A DNA stretch of 54,636 nt from Sulfobacillus benefaciens (GTDB taxonomy: Bacteria > Bacillota > Sulfobacillia > Sulfobacillales > Sulfobacillaceae): contig PXYW01000016.1 in assembly GCA_003023695.1 (NCBI GenBank), forward strand, positions 1,462 through 56,097, in the 5' to 3' direction. The position numbers were made by a program, and so were the translations under genes. The notes below the pieces were generated by a model. The model ran no database searches, had not been told where the DNA came from, and worked only from the letters and a program-made list of their open reading frames with translations. This document shows, piece by piece, positions 35,461-44,094 of the stretch. Within the stretch, counting starts at the first letter, position 1; each line of letters starts with the position of its first letter.

Positions 35461-35874
35461 ATGATGAAACTTACAGTCTACCATGATGGTCAATTTTGGG
35501 TAGGCATAGTCGAGGTTGTTGAAGATGGGAAGCTTTGTGCAGGTCGCCACGTTTTTGGAGTAGAACCTAAGGATTCTGAAATTCTGGCATTTGTGAACCG
35601 TATTGTCTTGAAACTTACAGAGACCTTATCTCAAGATGTTCTTGTGATCAGTCCTGCCAGGATCAAGGTTAGCCCAAAACGTTTGGCGAGACAGGTCTCA
35701 CGAGAGTTGCGGAATAAGGGCGCATCGACTTACGCTCACGATGCCATTAAATTAGAACACGCGAGCCGGAAAAAAGAGCGGCAAGTGCTGTCCCGTCAGT
35801 ACCAGGAAGAACAGAAACAGCGGAGACGAAAAATTGCTCGTTTAAAAGCCAAAGAGAAACATAGAGGCAGGTAA
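35461..35874 (+). CDS. yjdF: YjdF family protein (DUF2992)
   Basis: 137 residues starting MMKLTVYHDGQFWVGIVEV, the distinctive N-terminus of the YjdF family, with GRHVFGVEPKDSEIL in the middle and a long, very basic C-terminal helix rich in Lys, Arg and Gln (SRQYQEEQKQRRRKIARLKA). The ATG at 35461 or 35464 is used because GAGGGG lies about 6 bases upstream and the family begins here; the longer frame runs through the leader. The biochemical function is unknown; it is associated with response to azaaromatics. A strong terminator follows. Confidence 0.88.
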   Translation: MMKLTVYHDGQFWVGIVEVVEDGKLCAGRHVFGVEPKDSEILAFVNRIVLKLTETLSQDVLVISPARIKVSPKRLARQVSRELRNKGASTYAHDAIKLEHASRKKERQVLSRQYQEEQKQRRRKIARLKAKEKHRGR

Positions 35875-35885
35875 AAAGCGTCAAA

Positions 35886-35920
35886 AACCCCCTGTTTTAA
35901 TTTTTAATAAACAGGGGGTT
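35886..35920. terminator. Terminator after yjdF
   Basis: A perfect 12-bp stem (AACCCCCTGTTT, 35886-35897, with AAACAGGGGGTT, 35909-35920) has an AT-only loop. AT-rich sequence follows on the plus strand and TTTTT on the minus strand, so it can act in both directions. It lies 12 bases after the yjdF stop. Confidence 0.8.
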
Positions 35921-36215
35921 AAATAATTTAGAATGAGGGATTGTAACACACAGACACGCATGGCAATATAATCATTCACCTTGCATCGCTCTTTGGGCAG
36001 TTTCACGGCAAGGAAAAGAAGGCAGTCGGCCCTGTGTCCGATGCCGTGCGTCAGGGGATAATAGCGAAGTAATATGAATGCTTGGGGCTCACGACAGTCT
36101 TTGAAATGGACCAGGGCAAGTTTGTTGAGGGAACCCGCGTCAAATCCCTTCACTATCCGTAGGAGATTGAGGGTGGACGGCACCCCGTAGATCGTACGAC
36201 GAGATTCTCAGTTGG
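35921..36215. other. Gene-poor stretch without recognised content
   Basis: A minus-strand frame of 100 codons (35881-36183) runs through the terminator and has no clear start signal, so it is not called. Nothing else is recognised. Confidence 0.4.
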
Positions 36216-36221
36216 TATAAT
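36213..36221 (+). promoter_or_regulatory. Extended -10 promoter
   Basis: TGGTATAAT is an extended -10 element about 118 bases before the start of the membrane-protein gene. The -35 region is weak. Confidence 0.45.
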
Positions 36222-36338
36222 GGTGGATGCGCTGAGGCCATCATGGTTTGGGCAATTATTCCCGCGAAGGCAGTGATTTCTTTCTTTTGAGAGCACTTGC
36301 GGCACAGGTTTTGGGTAAAGACGTGGAGGCGAGTGAGA

Positions 36339-37244
36339 GTGGGCTTTCATTTAACACTGTGGGATGCCATCCGGGTACTGGGGATTGCAGTCTTTATACC
36401 CGGATTGCTGGTGTGGGTAGTGGCCTTGGCGTCCTATTTCTTCTTGCGTCGTCAAGATCACAAGAAGTCCCGACCAGCTGGTGTCACGTCCATGCTGCTG
36501 GTGATTGGCTTGGCTACATTGTTCTTTGGCTTCTTTTTGGGAGCCAGCAATGCTGGCACCGGGTGGTCGCTGAATCATGGCATGTTGTCGGTGAATACGG
36601 GCTTTGGGTCTATTGAGGTGCCAGCAGTAAAAGCACGAACTCGATGGGTTTTGCCGTCGGGAGCCTATGGGTTGGCCGTGCGAGTGGACGGAACGAGTAC
36701 GGGGGACTTTCAGGCAGGTCATTTCCGGTTAAATAACGGTCAATCTGCATCGGTGTTTGAATGGGGACACTATCCGGTTTTAGCGGTGTATGGTTCCCGT
36801 AACCTCATCCTATTGTCGTCCCCAGGCATCTCAGAACTGCCGGCCGCGCTAAAGATTGAAGCCATACAGTTCCCGCACCCTCATGTGGCAAACGTTCCTT
36901 CATCGGATGTTGGACTCTATTTTAGTATCTTTGTGGGGATTATTGTGGTGGCGCTGCAAATTGCGATGAGCCGCTATTTTGCTCCGCGCTTGCCCGAAAA
37001 GGTGGCGACGCAAGTGGGCCTTACCGGAACTCTTGGCGGATATGCGCCGAAGACGCTGGCCTTGGGTTTAGGACCAAGTTTTGCCACATTATTAGGAGTG
37101 GTAACCATAATGGTGTCATTGGGAACGCCGTCCTCATTAACGCTGCCCCTTTCGTTTGTGGTCATTCAGTCGATACTGTTATTTGCATTTTGGTGGCTGT
37201 TCCGCATGAATCTCTCCGCGATGAAGTCCTCGCCCAGCCGGTAA
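36339..37244 (+). CDS. Hypothetical membrane protein
   Basis: 301 residues. Two N-terminal helices (VLGIAVFIPGLLVWVVALAS and VTSMLLVIGLATLFFGFFLG) are followed by an extracytoplasmic or soluble beta-rich domain of about 110 residues (GSIEVPAVKARTRWVLPSG onwards) and three or so C-terminal helices. The middle domain is reminiscent of bacterial PH-like domains found between helix pairs, but I cannot assign a family. GTG 36339 is favoured by GGAGG 9 bases upstream. It stands alone. Confidence 0.75.
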   Translation: MGFHLTLWDAIRVLGIAVFIPGLLVWVVALASYFFLRRQDHKKSRPAGVTSMLLVIGLATLFFGFFLGASNAGTGWSLNHGMLSVNTGFGSIEVPAVKARTRWVLPSGAYGLAVRVDGTSTGDFQAGHFRLNNGQSASVFEWGHYPVLAVYGSRNLILLSSPGISELPAALKIEAIQFPHPHVANVPSSDVGLYFSIFVGIIVVALQIAMSRYFAPRLPEKVATQVGLTGTLGGYAPKTLALGLGPSFATLLGVVTIMVSLGTPSSLTLPLSFVVIQSILLFAFWWLFRMNLSAMKSSPSR

Positions 37245-37676
37245 TAAACGTGCTGTACACGTAGTTGTTTCGCATAGCAATGTCGGAAAAATCCCCACCA
37301 ATAGCCGATGTTATAGATTTTGATTCAGGGATAAGGGCAATCATTTGAATATTACTTAGACTCGTGTGTTCTACAGTGGCCTACGGCGAGTGGCCCGTCC
37401 AAGACTCCATGTGAATATGTGGCTACTTGTCAAACATTTGCCCAGGGCGGTTTGTATTGGTCTTGGGATGGTGGCCGGAAACGGCGACCGTCTCCTTTCC
37501 TGAAAAACCAACAAAACTCCTTGTTATTTTCGCATTATGCCAGTACGTATTTGGGCTTCATCAATACTCTTTCAAATGACACTAAGGTGCTTATACAATT
37601 TCTTCAATTCGCTAGACACCAATCATTAAGGGTATGGCGCCGAGATTAGCCCTGTTTTTACTTTATTGAAAAAGTA
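37245..37676. other. Gene-poor stretch without recognised content
   Basis: No coding sequence or structured element is recognised upstream of the aromatic operon promoter. Confidence 0.4.
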
Positions 37677-37706
37677 TTGACAACGAATTTGCCGCACCTC
37701 TATAAT
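37677..37706 (+). promoter_or_regulatory. Strong sigma-A promoter of the aromatic catabolic operon
   Basis: Consensus TTGACA (37677-37682) and TATAAT (37701-37706) are 18 bases apart. Transcription would start near 37713. It is the best promoter in the window and lies at the head of twelve co-directional genes. Confidence 0.85.
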
Positions 37707-37734
37707 TTTAAATATAGTACAACATTTTAAATAT
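37705..37734. promoter_or_regulatory. Direct repeat ATTTTAAATAT at the operon start, possible regulator site
   Basis: Two identical 11-base copies (37705-37715 and 37724-37734) are 19 bases apart, and each contains the symmetric core TTTAAA. They lie on and just after the -10 element, so a bound protein would repress. The operon-encoded IclR regulator is the natural candidate. Confidence 0.5.
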
Positions 37735-37759
37735 GAAACAATCCAAGGAGGGGTGTGAA

Positions 37760-39025
37760 TTGAGTAGATCATCGGCACGGTGGTTTTTTATTGCTCCCAG
37801 TATCATGTTTTTTTGGATTTTCGGTCAAATGGATAAGTTAGGGATCTCTGTCATTGTTACCAACCACAGCTTCTTGCGCACAATGGGCATAATCAATAGG
37901 CCTGCAGAGGTGGGGTTTCTTCTCACGGGATTTACCGTGGTGTATTCGATATCGAGCTTAGTTTGGGGCCCGATAGTGGACAAAATCGGCCCCCGAAAGA
38001 CAGCGATAATTGCTGTGACCATTTGGGGTCTTACGATGATCTTAGGCGGCATAAGTTCATCGTACGGCATGTTTATGACGTCAAGAATGCTTCTCGGCAT
38101 TGGTGAGGGAGCGATGTTTCCCGCATCAAGCAAATATGTTGCGAATTGGTTTCCAAAAAAAGAATATGGTCGAGCGCAATCTACATGGATCGTGGGAGAC
38201 TATATTGGACCTGCTATTGGTATCCCTTTAATTGTGGCCATTATGATTTCTAATGGATGGCGTGCGTCGTTTTGGTTGTTGGCAGCATTTTCTTTGGTCA
38301 TATCGTTGCCGATGTTTATCTTTATGACCAGAGATGATCCCAGTAAGCATTTTGCTGCGAATGAGGCGGAACGAGACTATGTGAGACGGGGCCATGAGCA
38401 GACATCTAATGATAACGCCAATCGGGCGAATGTGTTTCAGGATTATCGGTACTGGATGATATTTGTCGTGATGCTATTTGATAGTGCTCTATTTTGGGGC
38501 TTGTCATTTTGGCTACCTACGTATCTAGAAAAAGTTCGACATTTTTCGCCTGCGCTCATGAGTTCTTGGACATCAAGCGCCTGGTTAATGGCTTTGGCTG
38601 CTGTGCTGTTGATGGCGGTTCTCGGGGATAAGACAAATCGACCGGCGGTATTAGGAACCATTGCCTTTTTGGTTGCCGCGGTTTCGCTATTTATTGTGAC
38701 CCGTACGGCAGATGGGTCAATGGCTGCATTTATGCTAGACATCAGCATCGCGTGTGTAGGAGCTATCCTGGAAATTTGTCAGATGGCAATGGTGCGATAT
38801 GCAGTTCCCGCGACCACAGGAGCCGCAGCCGGGCTCATTGGCTTTACGAACATTGTTGGTGGATTTATTGCCCCTTTTATTGGGTATCTTGTGGCGATCA
38901 GCGGCAGTTTCAATTCATCTATCATCTTCTTGATGGGAGTAGCCTTGGCAGGTGTGGTGGCATTTCTTGTGATTGTGCCGAGCGAGCGAAGGGCCAAGGC
39001 GCGAGCGGCGGTTTCTGCGTCATAA
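37760..39025 (+). CDS. MFS transporter, anion:cation symporter (ACS) type, aromatic acid uptake
   Basis: Twelve-helix carrier of 421 residues. The loop after helix 2, GPIVDKIGPRKTAI, and the helix 4 region RMLLGIGEGAMFPASSKYVA followed by NWFP are signatures of the ACS family, whose members import organic anions such as hydroxyphenylacetate, phthalate and hexuronates. TTG 37760 is selected because AAGGAGG lies 8 bases upstream; an ATG at 37733 would place that site inside the gene. As first gene of an aromatic degradation operon it probably imports the aromatic acid substrate with protons. Confidence 0.88.
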   Translation: MSRSSARWFFIAPSIMFFWIFGQMDKLGISVIVTNHSFLRTMGIINRPAEVGFLLTGFTVVYSISSLVWGPIVDKIGPRKTAIIAVTIWGLTMILGGISSSYGMFMTSRMLLGIGEGAMFPASSKYVANWFPKKEYGRAQSTWIVGDYIGPAIGIPLIVAIMISNGWRASFWLLAAFSLVISLPMFIFMTRDDPSKHFAANEAERDYVRRGHEQTSNDNANRANVFQDYRYWMIFVVMLFDSALFWGLSFWLPTYLEKVRHFSPALMSSWTSSAWLMALAAVLLMAVLGDKTNRPAVLGTIAFLVAAVSLFIVTRTADGSMAAFMLDISIACVGAILEICQMAMVRYAVPATTGAAAGLIGFTNIVGGFIAPFIGYLVAISGSFNSSIIFLMGVALAGVVAFLVIVPSERRAKARAAVSAS

Positions 39026-39051
39026 ATCGATACGATGGAGGTATCTCCGCA

Positions 39052-40368
39052 ATGCACGATGCTGATGCCATAAATTTGGCCACGTTGCCTCCCCGGCAAC
39101 TCAAAGAATTTCTCACCAATACAGTGCGGCCAGATGATGGGTTTATTCCCGCCTACATTTTTTCCCATCCCGTCATTCACCAACTTGAGATGGAGAAAAT
39201 CTTTATGACCCAATGGCTGTTTTTGGCTCACGAGTCCGAATTGCCTAAGGTAGGCGATTTTGTCACTCGGGATTTAGGGGGACACTCGGTGATTATCAGC
39301 CGGGGTCAGGATAACCAGGTGCGGATCTTTCTCAACATGTGTCGGCATCGCGGGATGAGACTGTGCCGGGACGATCGTGGTAATGAAGGAGCATTCCATT
39401 GCCCCTATCATGGATTTACCTACAGCAACCTGGGATTGCTAACGGGTGTTCCATTTCAACGTGACATCTATGGAGATGGTTTCGACAAGCAAAACTTTGG
39501 ATTAATACAAGCTAAGGTGGAAATTTGGGCCGGATTGATTTTTGGCACTTGGAGCGCCAATCCTCCGTCAGTGAAAGAGTTTCTGGGACCAATGGCATGG
39601 TATCTGGATCTGGTGGTCAACCGGGCTGAAATGGAGGTCACTGGCCCGCCACAGCGATGGGTGGTCAATGCGAGTTGGAAACTAGGAGCCGATAATTTCG
39701 TCCATGACTCATACCATACGATGTATACACACGCATCTATTGCCAAATTGGGCATGGTGCCAGCGGCAGATTATTCGAAGCAGGGATATCAAATTGACTG
39801 TGGTCAAGGCCACGGGTTAAACTTTGGCACCCCAACCCCTGACTTCATTTTTCCACAAAATCTGATGGATGAGTATCGGTCACGGCTGACATCAGAACAA
39901 TTTTCCGCCTTAAGCACCATGAAAAACATGATCGGCACAGTGTTTCCCAATTTATCGTTTTTGATTTCCGCCACAACGTTTAAGGGATCGCGGATATCCA
40001 ATACCACCTTGCGCACATGGATTCCCAAAGGACCCGGCCAGGTGGAGGTTCTTGCTTGGGTCTTAACCGAACGCAATGCCACACCTGAGTGGAAAGAGGC
40101 ATCACTGCAGTCGTCGATGTTTACCTTTAGCCCTTCGGGAATTTTTGAGCAGGATGACATGGAAAACTTTATCGACATTACCGCCAATAGCCGCGGGGCG
40201 TTGCCATTGAGGGACAATATTGCCTTTGCCTATTTAGCGGGATTGGGACGCCAGCCTGTCGAGCAGTTCCCTTGGCCTGGCACGGCCTACGACTCGAAGT
40301 TTCTAGAACACAATGCGCGTTCTTTTTATCGTGCCTGGTTAAAGGCCGTGACCTCTGGAGGTGAGTGA
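39052..40368 (+). CDS. Rieske aromatic ring-hydroxylating dioxygenase, alpha subunit
   Basis: Catalytic subunit of 438 residues. The Rieske [2Fe-2S] ligands are Cys97, His99, Cys117 and His120 (NMCRHRG and FHCPYHG). The mononuclear iron site is DNFVHDSYHTMYTHAS with bridging Asp219 and ligands His222 and His227; the third ligand lies in the FEQDDMENF segment. It adds both atoms of O2 to an aromatic ring to give a cis-dihydrodiol. ATG 39052 has GGAGGT upstream. The beta subunit gene overlaps by 4 bases. No ferredoxin or reductase gene is in the cluster. Confidence 0.94.
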   Translation: MHDADAINLATLPPRQLKEFLTNTVRPDDGFIPAYIFSHPVIHQLEMEKIFMTQWLFLAHESELPKVGDFVTRDLGGHSVIISRGQDNQVRIFLNMCRHRGMRLCRDDRGNEGAFHCPYHGFTYSNLGLLTGVPFQRDIYGDGFDKQNFGLIQAKVEIWAGLIFGTWSANPPSVKEFLGPMAWYLDLVVNRAEMEVTGPPQRWVVNASWKLGADNFVHDSYHTMYTHASIAKLGMVPAADYSKQGYQIDCGQGHGLNFGTPTPDFIFPQNLMDEYRSRLTSEQFSALSTMKNMIGTVFPNLSFLISATTFKGSRISNTTLRTWIPKGPGQVEVLAWVLTERNATPEWKEASLQSSMFTFSPSGIFEQDDMENFIDITANSRGALPLRDNIAFAYLAGLGRQPVEQFPWPGTAYDSKFLEHNARSFYRAWLKAVTSGGE

Positions 40369-40868
40369 TGGAGAGATTACTCTTGCAGTATGAAGTAGAA
40401 CAATGGTTGTATCGTGAGGCGGAATATCTAGATCATCTCGACTTCCAGTCGTGGTTAGCACTTATGGCGCAAGATGTGGTTTACCAAATGCCGATCTGTA
40501 TGAATGTTGCTGATACACGGAGCGCCCAAGATTACTCCAGGGAGACCTTCATATTTAATGATGATCGCAACACCTTGCAAATGCGGGTGGATCGTCTCAA
40601 TACGGATTTTGCTTGGGCTGAGTCGCCGCCATCACGCACCAGGCGGCTTGTCACCAACGTCAGACTCGTGGAGGTAGAGCCGGAAATAACGGTGTTGTGC
40701 AATGTGCTGATATACCGCAGCCGTGGGGCAGACATTGAAGCTGACCTCATATCCGGGGAAAGAAAGGATGTCCTTCGACGGGAAGGCGATAGTTTGAAAC
40801 TTGTCCGGCGATGGTTTCTGATTGATCAAACCACGATTAATACAAGAAATTTCGCGATTTTTGTGTAG
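40365..40868 (+). CDS. Aromatic ring-hydroxylating dioxygenase, beta subunit
   Basis: 167 residues, a cone-shaped beta-barrel subunit of the SnoaL/NTF2-like fold: EVEQWLYREAEYLDHLDFQS at the N-terminus, WLALMAQDVVYQMPI, then RTRRLVTNVRLVE and the final WFLIDQTTI strand, all typical of the family. It lacks cofactors and stabilises the alpha3beta3 hexamer. ATGA overlap with the alpha gene shows translational coupling. Confidence 0.92.
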   Translation: MMERLLLQYEVEQWLYREAEYLDHLDFQSWLALMAQDVVYQMPICMNVADTRSAQDYSRETFIFNDDRNTLQMRVDRLNTDFAWAESPPSRTRRLVTNVRLVEVEPEITVLCNVLIYRSRGADIEADLISGERKDVLRREGDSLKLVRRWFLIDQTTINTRNFAIFV

Positions 40869-40899
40869 AACATCACCACAGATAAGGAGGGGAGACAGA

Positions 40900-41679
40900 A
40901 TGCAGTGGCTATCCGGCAAGGTTGCGTTGGTCACCGGCGGTGGCCGAGGAATTGGTCGGGCGGTAGTGGAACGATTTATTGCTGAAGGTGCTCGGGTGTG
41001 CGCAATGGATTTACAGGGCGAAGATTTAGCTACCCTCCCATCACATGGGGATCAATTAGTAACCGTTGTCGGGGACGTTAGAGTTTATGCGGATAACGAA
41101 CGGGCGGTTCGACAGTGCCTGGCGACCTTTACAAAGTTGGATATCTTTGTGGCCAACGCTGGTATTTTTGATGGCTTTTCGCGTCTCGACACGATTTCTC
41201 CCTCAACACTGGAGGAGGTCTATAAACAAATCTTTGATGTGAATGTTAAAGGCATGTTGTTCGGTGTTAAGGCAGCTTTAGAACCGTTAAAAAGCAGCCA
41301 CGGTTCGGTGATTGCGACCCTCTCGCAAGCCAGTTTTTATCCGGATGGAGGTGGGGTAGTATACACGGCTAGCAAACACGCGGGTCTGGGGTTAGTGCGT
41401 CAATTGGCATTCGAATGTGCCCCGTTAGTGCGGGTCAATGGGGTTGCGCCCGGAGGCACTATCACACAATTAACCGTACCCCAGCCATTAGAAAACATGG
41501 TTAAGCCCATGGGTACCGAGGAAAAGCGAAAGCGGATACAGAGCCGCAATCCTTTGCAGATTGCGCAGGATCCAGAAGACCATGCAGCAGCCTATGTCTA
41601 CTTGGCGAGCAACCAGTCTCGCGCCGTAACTGGTGAAGTGATACGCAGCGATGGGGGCCTAGGGGTCCGCGGTTTGTGA
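40900..41679 (+). CDS. cis-Dihydrodiol dehydrogenase (SDR, BphB-like)
   Basis: Short-chain dehydrogenase of 259 residues. It has the cofactor loop VTGGGRGIGRAV (residues 12-23), NAG in FVANAGIFDG, catalytic Tyr and Lys in VVYTASKH, and VNGVAPGG after it. The beginning MQWLSGKVALVTGG and the GIFDGFSRL segment resemble the BphB/HcaB group, which oxidises the dioxygenase product to a catechol with NAD. ATG 40900 has AAGGAGGGG upstream; the longer frame overlaps the beta subunit needlessly. Position directly after the dioxygenase supports the role. Confidence 0.9.
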   Translation: MQWLSGKVALVTGGGRGIGRAVVERFIAEGARVCAMDLQGEDLATLPSHGDQLVTVVGDVRVYADNERAVRQCLATFTKLDIFVANAGIFDGFSRLDTISPSTLEEVYKQIFDVNVKGMLFGVKAALEPLKSSHGSVIATLSQASFYPDGGGVVYTASKHAGLGLVRQLAFECAPLVRVNGVAPGGTITQLTVPQPLENMVKPMGTEEKRKRIQSRNPLQIAQDPEDHAAAYVYLASNQSRAVTGEVIRSDGGLGVRGL

Positions 41680-41712
41680 CGCGGGGCAAACCTTATGGAA
41701 GGAGGGAACCAC

Positions 41713-42630
41713 ATGATTGAACTGACCCATTTACGCCATGTTGCGCTGTTTAGTGTGCCGTTCGAGGAACAGGTGCGTTTTTATGAGAATTTGTGGGGTC
41801 TCGATGTCGTTGACCGTCAAGCGGACCACGTGAGTTTCCGTGGTGCGAGCGATGAGCATCATATCCTGTCAATAATCCGAAGTTCAAACCCGGGAATCCA
41901 TCACGTAGCCTTCGGCCTTAGAGATAAGCATTCCGTGGATTCTGCAGCGCAAACTCTCCACGAACTAGGGTTGCCTGTTGAGGGGCCGGGACCATTGGAT
42001 GAGCCAGGAGGTGGCTATGGACTGAGATTTCGCGATCCGGATGGCCGCTGCATTGAACTATCCGCGTGGGTGGAAACCCATACGGTCCCATGGCGATCCA
42101 AGGATGTCGACCCAGTGCGGCTTAACCATGTGGTGCTTAATACGCCGGACATTGATCGGATTACGGAGTTCTATACGACGGTGTTTAATTTTCGTGTCTC
42201 CGATTGGAGTGAGCACCAAATGGTATTTCTGCGTTGCAATCAGCGGCATCATTCAATCTCGTTTAATGTCGCGCCGCATGCAGCATTAAACCATGTAGCC
42301 TATGAAGTATCAGGTGTGGATGAGGTGATGCGGGGCATCGCCCACTTACGAGAGCAGGGCGTGTCAACTCTATGGGGTCCAGGACGTCATGGCCCAGGCA
42401 ATAATGTGTTTTGCTACTTTCAAGATGCGGCAGGTTATGTGGCCGAGTATACCTGCTATTTGCTTGACATAGAGGATGAGAGTAAATACGAAGCGCGTGT
42501 TTGGAAACGCGTCAAACCATTAATGGACCGCTGGGGGATTGCAGGTCCTCCTACCGTGGAAGTGCGCAGGGCCATGCGCGGTCTTCCTGATGCAGGGTGG
42601 TTTCTGAATTCCCATGGACAAAGCGAATGA
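41713..42630 (+). CDS. Extradiol ring-cleavage dioxygenase (type I, VOC superfamily)
   Basis: 305 residues with two VOC domains. The C-terminal domain has the 2-His-1-Glu iron site at His139 (RLNHVVLN), His194 (ALNHVAYEV) and Glu245 (VAEYTCYL), with a catalytic-type histidine at 226 (GRHGPGNN). It cleaves a catechol next to the hydroxyl groups (meta cleavage), giving a yellow hydroxymuconic semialdehyde or ketone. ATG 41713 follows GGAAGGAGGG. It uses the catechol made by the preceding dehydrogenase. Confidence 0.92.
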   Translation: MIELTHLRHVALFSVPFEEQVRFYENLWGLDVVDRQADHVSFRGASDEHHILSIIRSSNPGIHHVAFGLRDKHSVDSAAQTLHELGLPVEGPGPLDEPGGGYGLRFRDPDGRCIELSAWVETHTVPWRSKDVDPVRLNHVVLNTPDIDRITEFYTTVFNFRVSDWSEHQMVFLRCNQRHHSISFNVAPHAALNHVAYEVSGVDEVMRGIAHLREQGVSTLWGPGRHGPGNNVFCYFQDAAGYVAEYTCYLLDIEDESKYEARVWKRVKPLMDRWGIAGPPTVEVRRAMRGLPDAGWFLNSHGQSE

Positions 42631-42715
42631 CACGTGAGATGCAGGCTGTTCATGGGGTGGCAATATGCTTCCTCACTAATAGCGAGGATACAATATTCTG
42701 AGGAGATGACAAGTA

Positions 42716-43249
42716 ATGGAGAACCAAACCCATAGCTTAGCAGAAAAAATGGAGCGTTATGTCGTACGACTGGAGAACCGAGAAATGGATTGGTCCGCAT
42801 TGGCCTTCCAGGCTGAAGTGGATCCCCGTTATCGTCGTGCACAGATTCGCTATTTAGGAGGGGGCGGAACCGGAAAGCATGATGATCCGAATGTCGTGCC
42901 AGCCGACCATTTTACGCTGAGCACCATGCTTTTGCCTCCCGGCTCCATTGGACCTCTGCATAAGCACCATGATGTGGAAGAGGTGTTTTTCGTATTGCAG
43001 GGTCATGTGACAGTGACTTGGGAAGAAGATGGTGTCGAAATAGAATCTCAGATTGGACCGCGTGACATGATTTGGACACCGGCAGGCATGTACCGGGGAA
43101 TGCGCAATGATGGGGACAGCGATGCGCTGGTTCTGGTCATGTTAGGAACTGGAAGACCACAACTTCCCACCTATCCCCCGGGCACGGAACTAGAAGCAGT
43201 GCGGCTGCGGCGAAAAGCGGAACGGGAAAAGGCGGCGGCAAACTCGTGA
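42716..43249 (+). CDS. Cupin-domain protein
   Basis: 177 residues. A single cupin barrel in the middle carries motif 1 (GPLHKHHDVEEVFFVLQG) and motif 2 (IGPRDMIWTPAGMYRGMRN). The two histidines and the glutamate of motif 1 could bind a metal. The C-terminus is a charged helix. It may be an isomerase, a second dioxygenase or a binding protein for a pathway intermediate. It overlaps the hydrolase start (GTGA), so it belongs to the pathway. A TACAAT element in the 85-base gap before it may be an internal promoter. Confidence 0.85.
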   Translation: MENQTHSLAEKMERYVVRLENREMDWSALAFQAEVDPRYRRAQIRYLGGGGTGKHDDPNVVPADHFTLSTMLLPPGSIGPLHKHHDVEEVFFVLQGHVTVTWEEDGVEIESQIGPRDMIWTPAGMYRGMRNDGDSDALVLVMLGTGRPQLPTYPPGTELEAVRLRRKAEREKAAANS

Positions 43250-44094
43250 ATCAAAATGGGGGATCTAAGACCATTATGCTAGGGAACGGGTTGCAGCTCT
43301 CCTATAGGATGATGGGGAAGGGTCCCCCGATTTTGCTGTTGCATGGCATCAGTTCTCACAGCGCTGCCTGGCAAAGGGTAATGGATGTGCTATCCACCCG
43401 TTATACCATCATTGCTTGGGATGCCCCGGGTTACGGTGGCAGTGCCTTGCCTGAAAAGCCATTGCATATCGCGGATTATGCGCGAATCGGAAAGGAATTG
43501 CTGGAGGAGCTCGGATTTTCCTCCGCGGTACTTGTGGGGCACTCGTTTGGTGCGATGGTAGCGATAAAATGGGCACATTGCTATCCTGAAACAGTGAACG
43601 CCTTGATTTTGGCAGATGTGACGTTCGGTCATGGCAATCGAGACCCGGATTGGCGGCAACAACAGCAAGATGAGCGGGCCCAGCTAATGCGGTTGTCGCC
43701 GGAAGACTACACTAAAAAGCGGGTTCCGCGGTTGTTGTCACCGCATGCGACCCCGGAGGTGGTTGCCGAGGCAGAAGCCATTGTCAGTCGTTTGCACAAC
43801 GACGGTTATCAAGCGGCATTAACGGTGCTATTTGAGACGGACCAGCGGACGAATGTCCCAACCCTACGCCAACCGACCCTCGTGGTGTGGGGGCGACACG
43901 ATGTGGTGACGCCCTATGAAAACGCCGAGTGGATTAGGACGCAATTGGGTTCGTCGATCGTCTTAATCGAAGATGCTGGACACTGGTGTTACTTCGAAAA
44001 ACCTGTCGAGTTTTGTCACGCAATGGAGAACTTTTTATGTCAACAATTTTCTAAGGAGAATGGCAATGACAGAAGAGACCCATACGGAGCCTGA
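43246..44094 (+). CDS. Alpha/beta hydrolase, probable meta-cleavage product (C-C bond) hydrolase
   Basis: 282 residues with the full catalytic triad: nucleophile Ser100 in LVGHSFGAMVA, the acid in WGRHDVVTP and the base in EDAGHWCYFEKP. The oxyanion region LLHGISSHSAAW and the lid match the MhpC/BphD group, which hydrolyses ring-opened diketo acids. The start is GTG 43246, overlapping the cupin stop by 4 bases. It should release a 2-hydroxydienoate and an acid, the last typical step of an upper meta pathway. Confidence 0.88.
   Translation: MNQNGGSKTIMLGNGLQLSYRMMGKGPPILLLHGISSHSAAWQRVMDVLSTRYTIIAWDAPGYGGSALPEKPLHIADYARIGKELLEELGFSSAVLVGHSFGAMVAIKWAHCYPETVNALILADVTFGHGNRDPDWRQQQQDERAQLMRLSPEDYTKKRVPRLLSPHATPEVVAEAEAIVSRLHNDGYQAALTVLFETDQRTNVPTLRQPTLVVWGRHDVVTPYENAEWIRTQLGSSIVLIEDAGHWCYFEKPVEFCHAMENFLCQQFSKENGNDRRDPYGA

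Noticed and set aside
35881..36183. 100-codon minus-strand frame downstream of yjdF
   Set aside because: It runs through a perfect terminator stem at its end and has no strong ribosome binding site.
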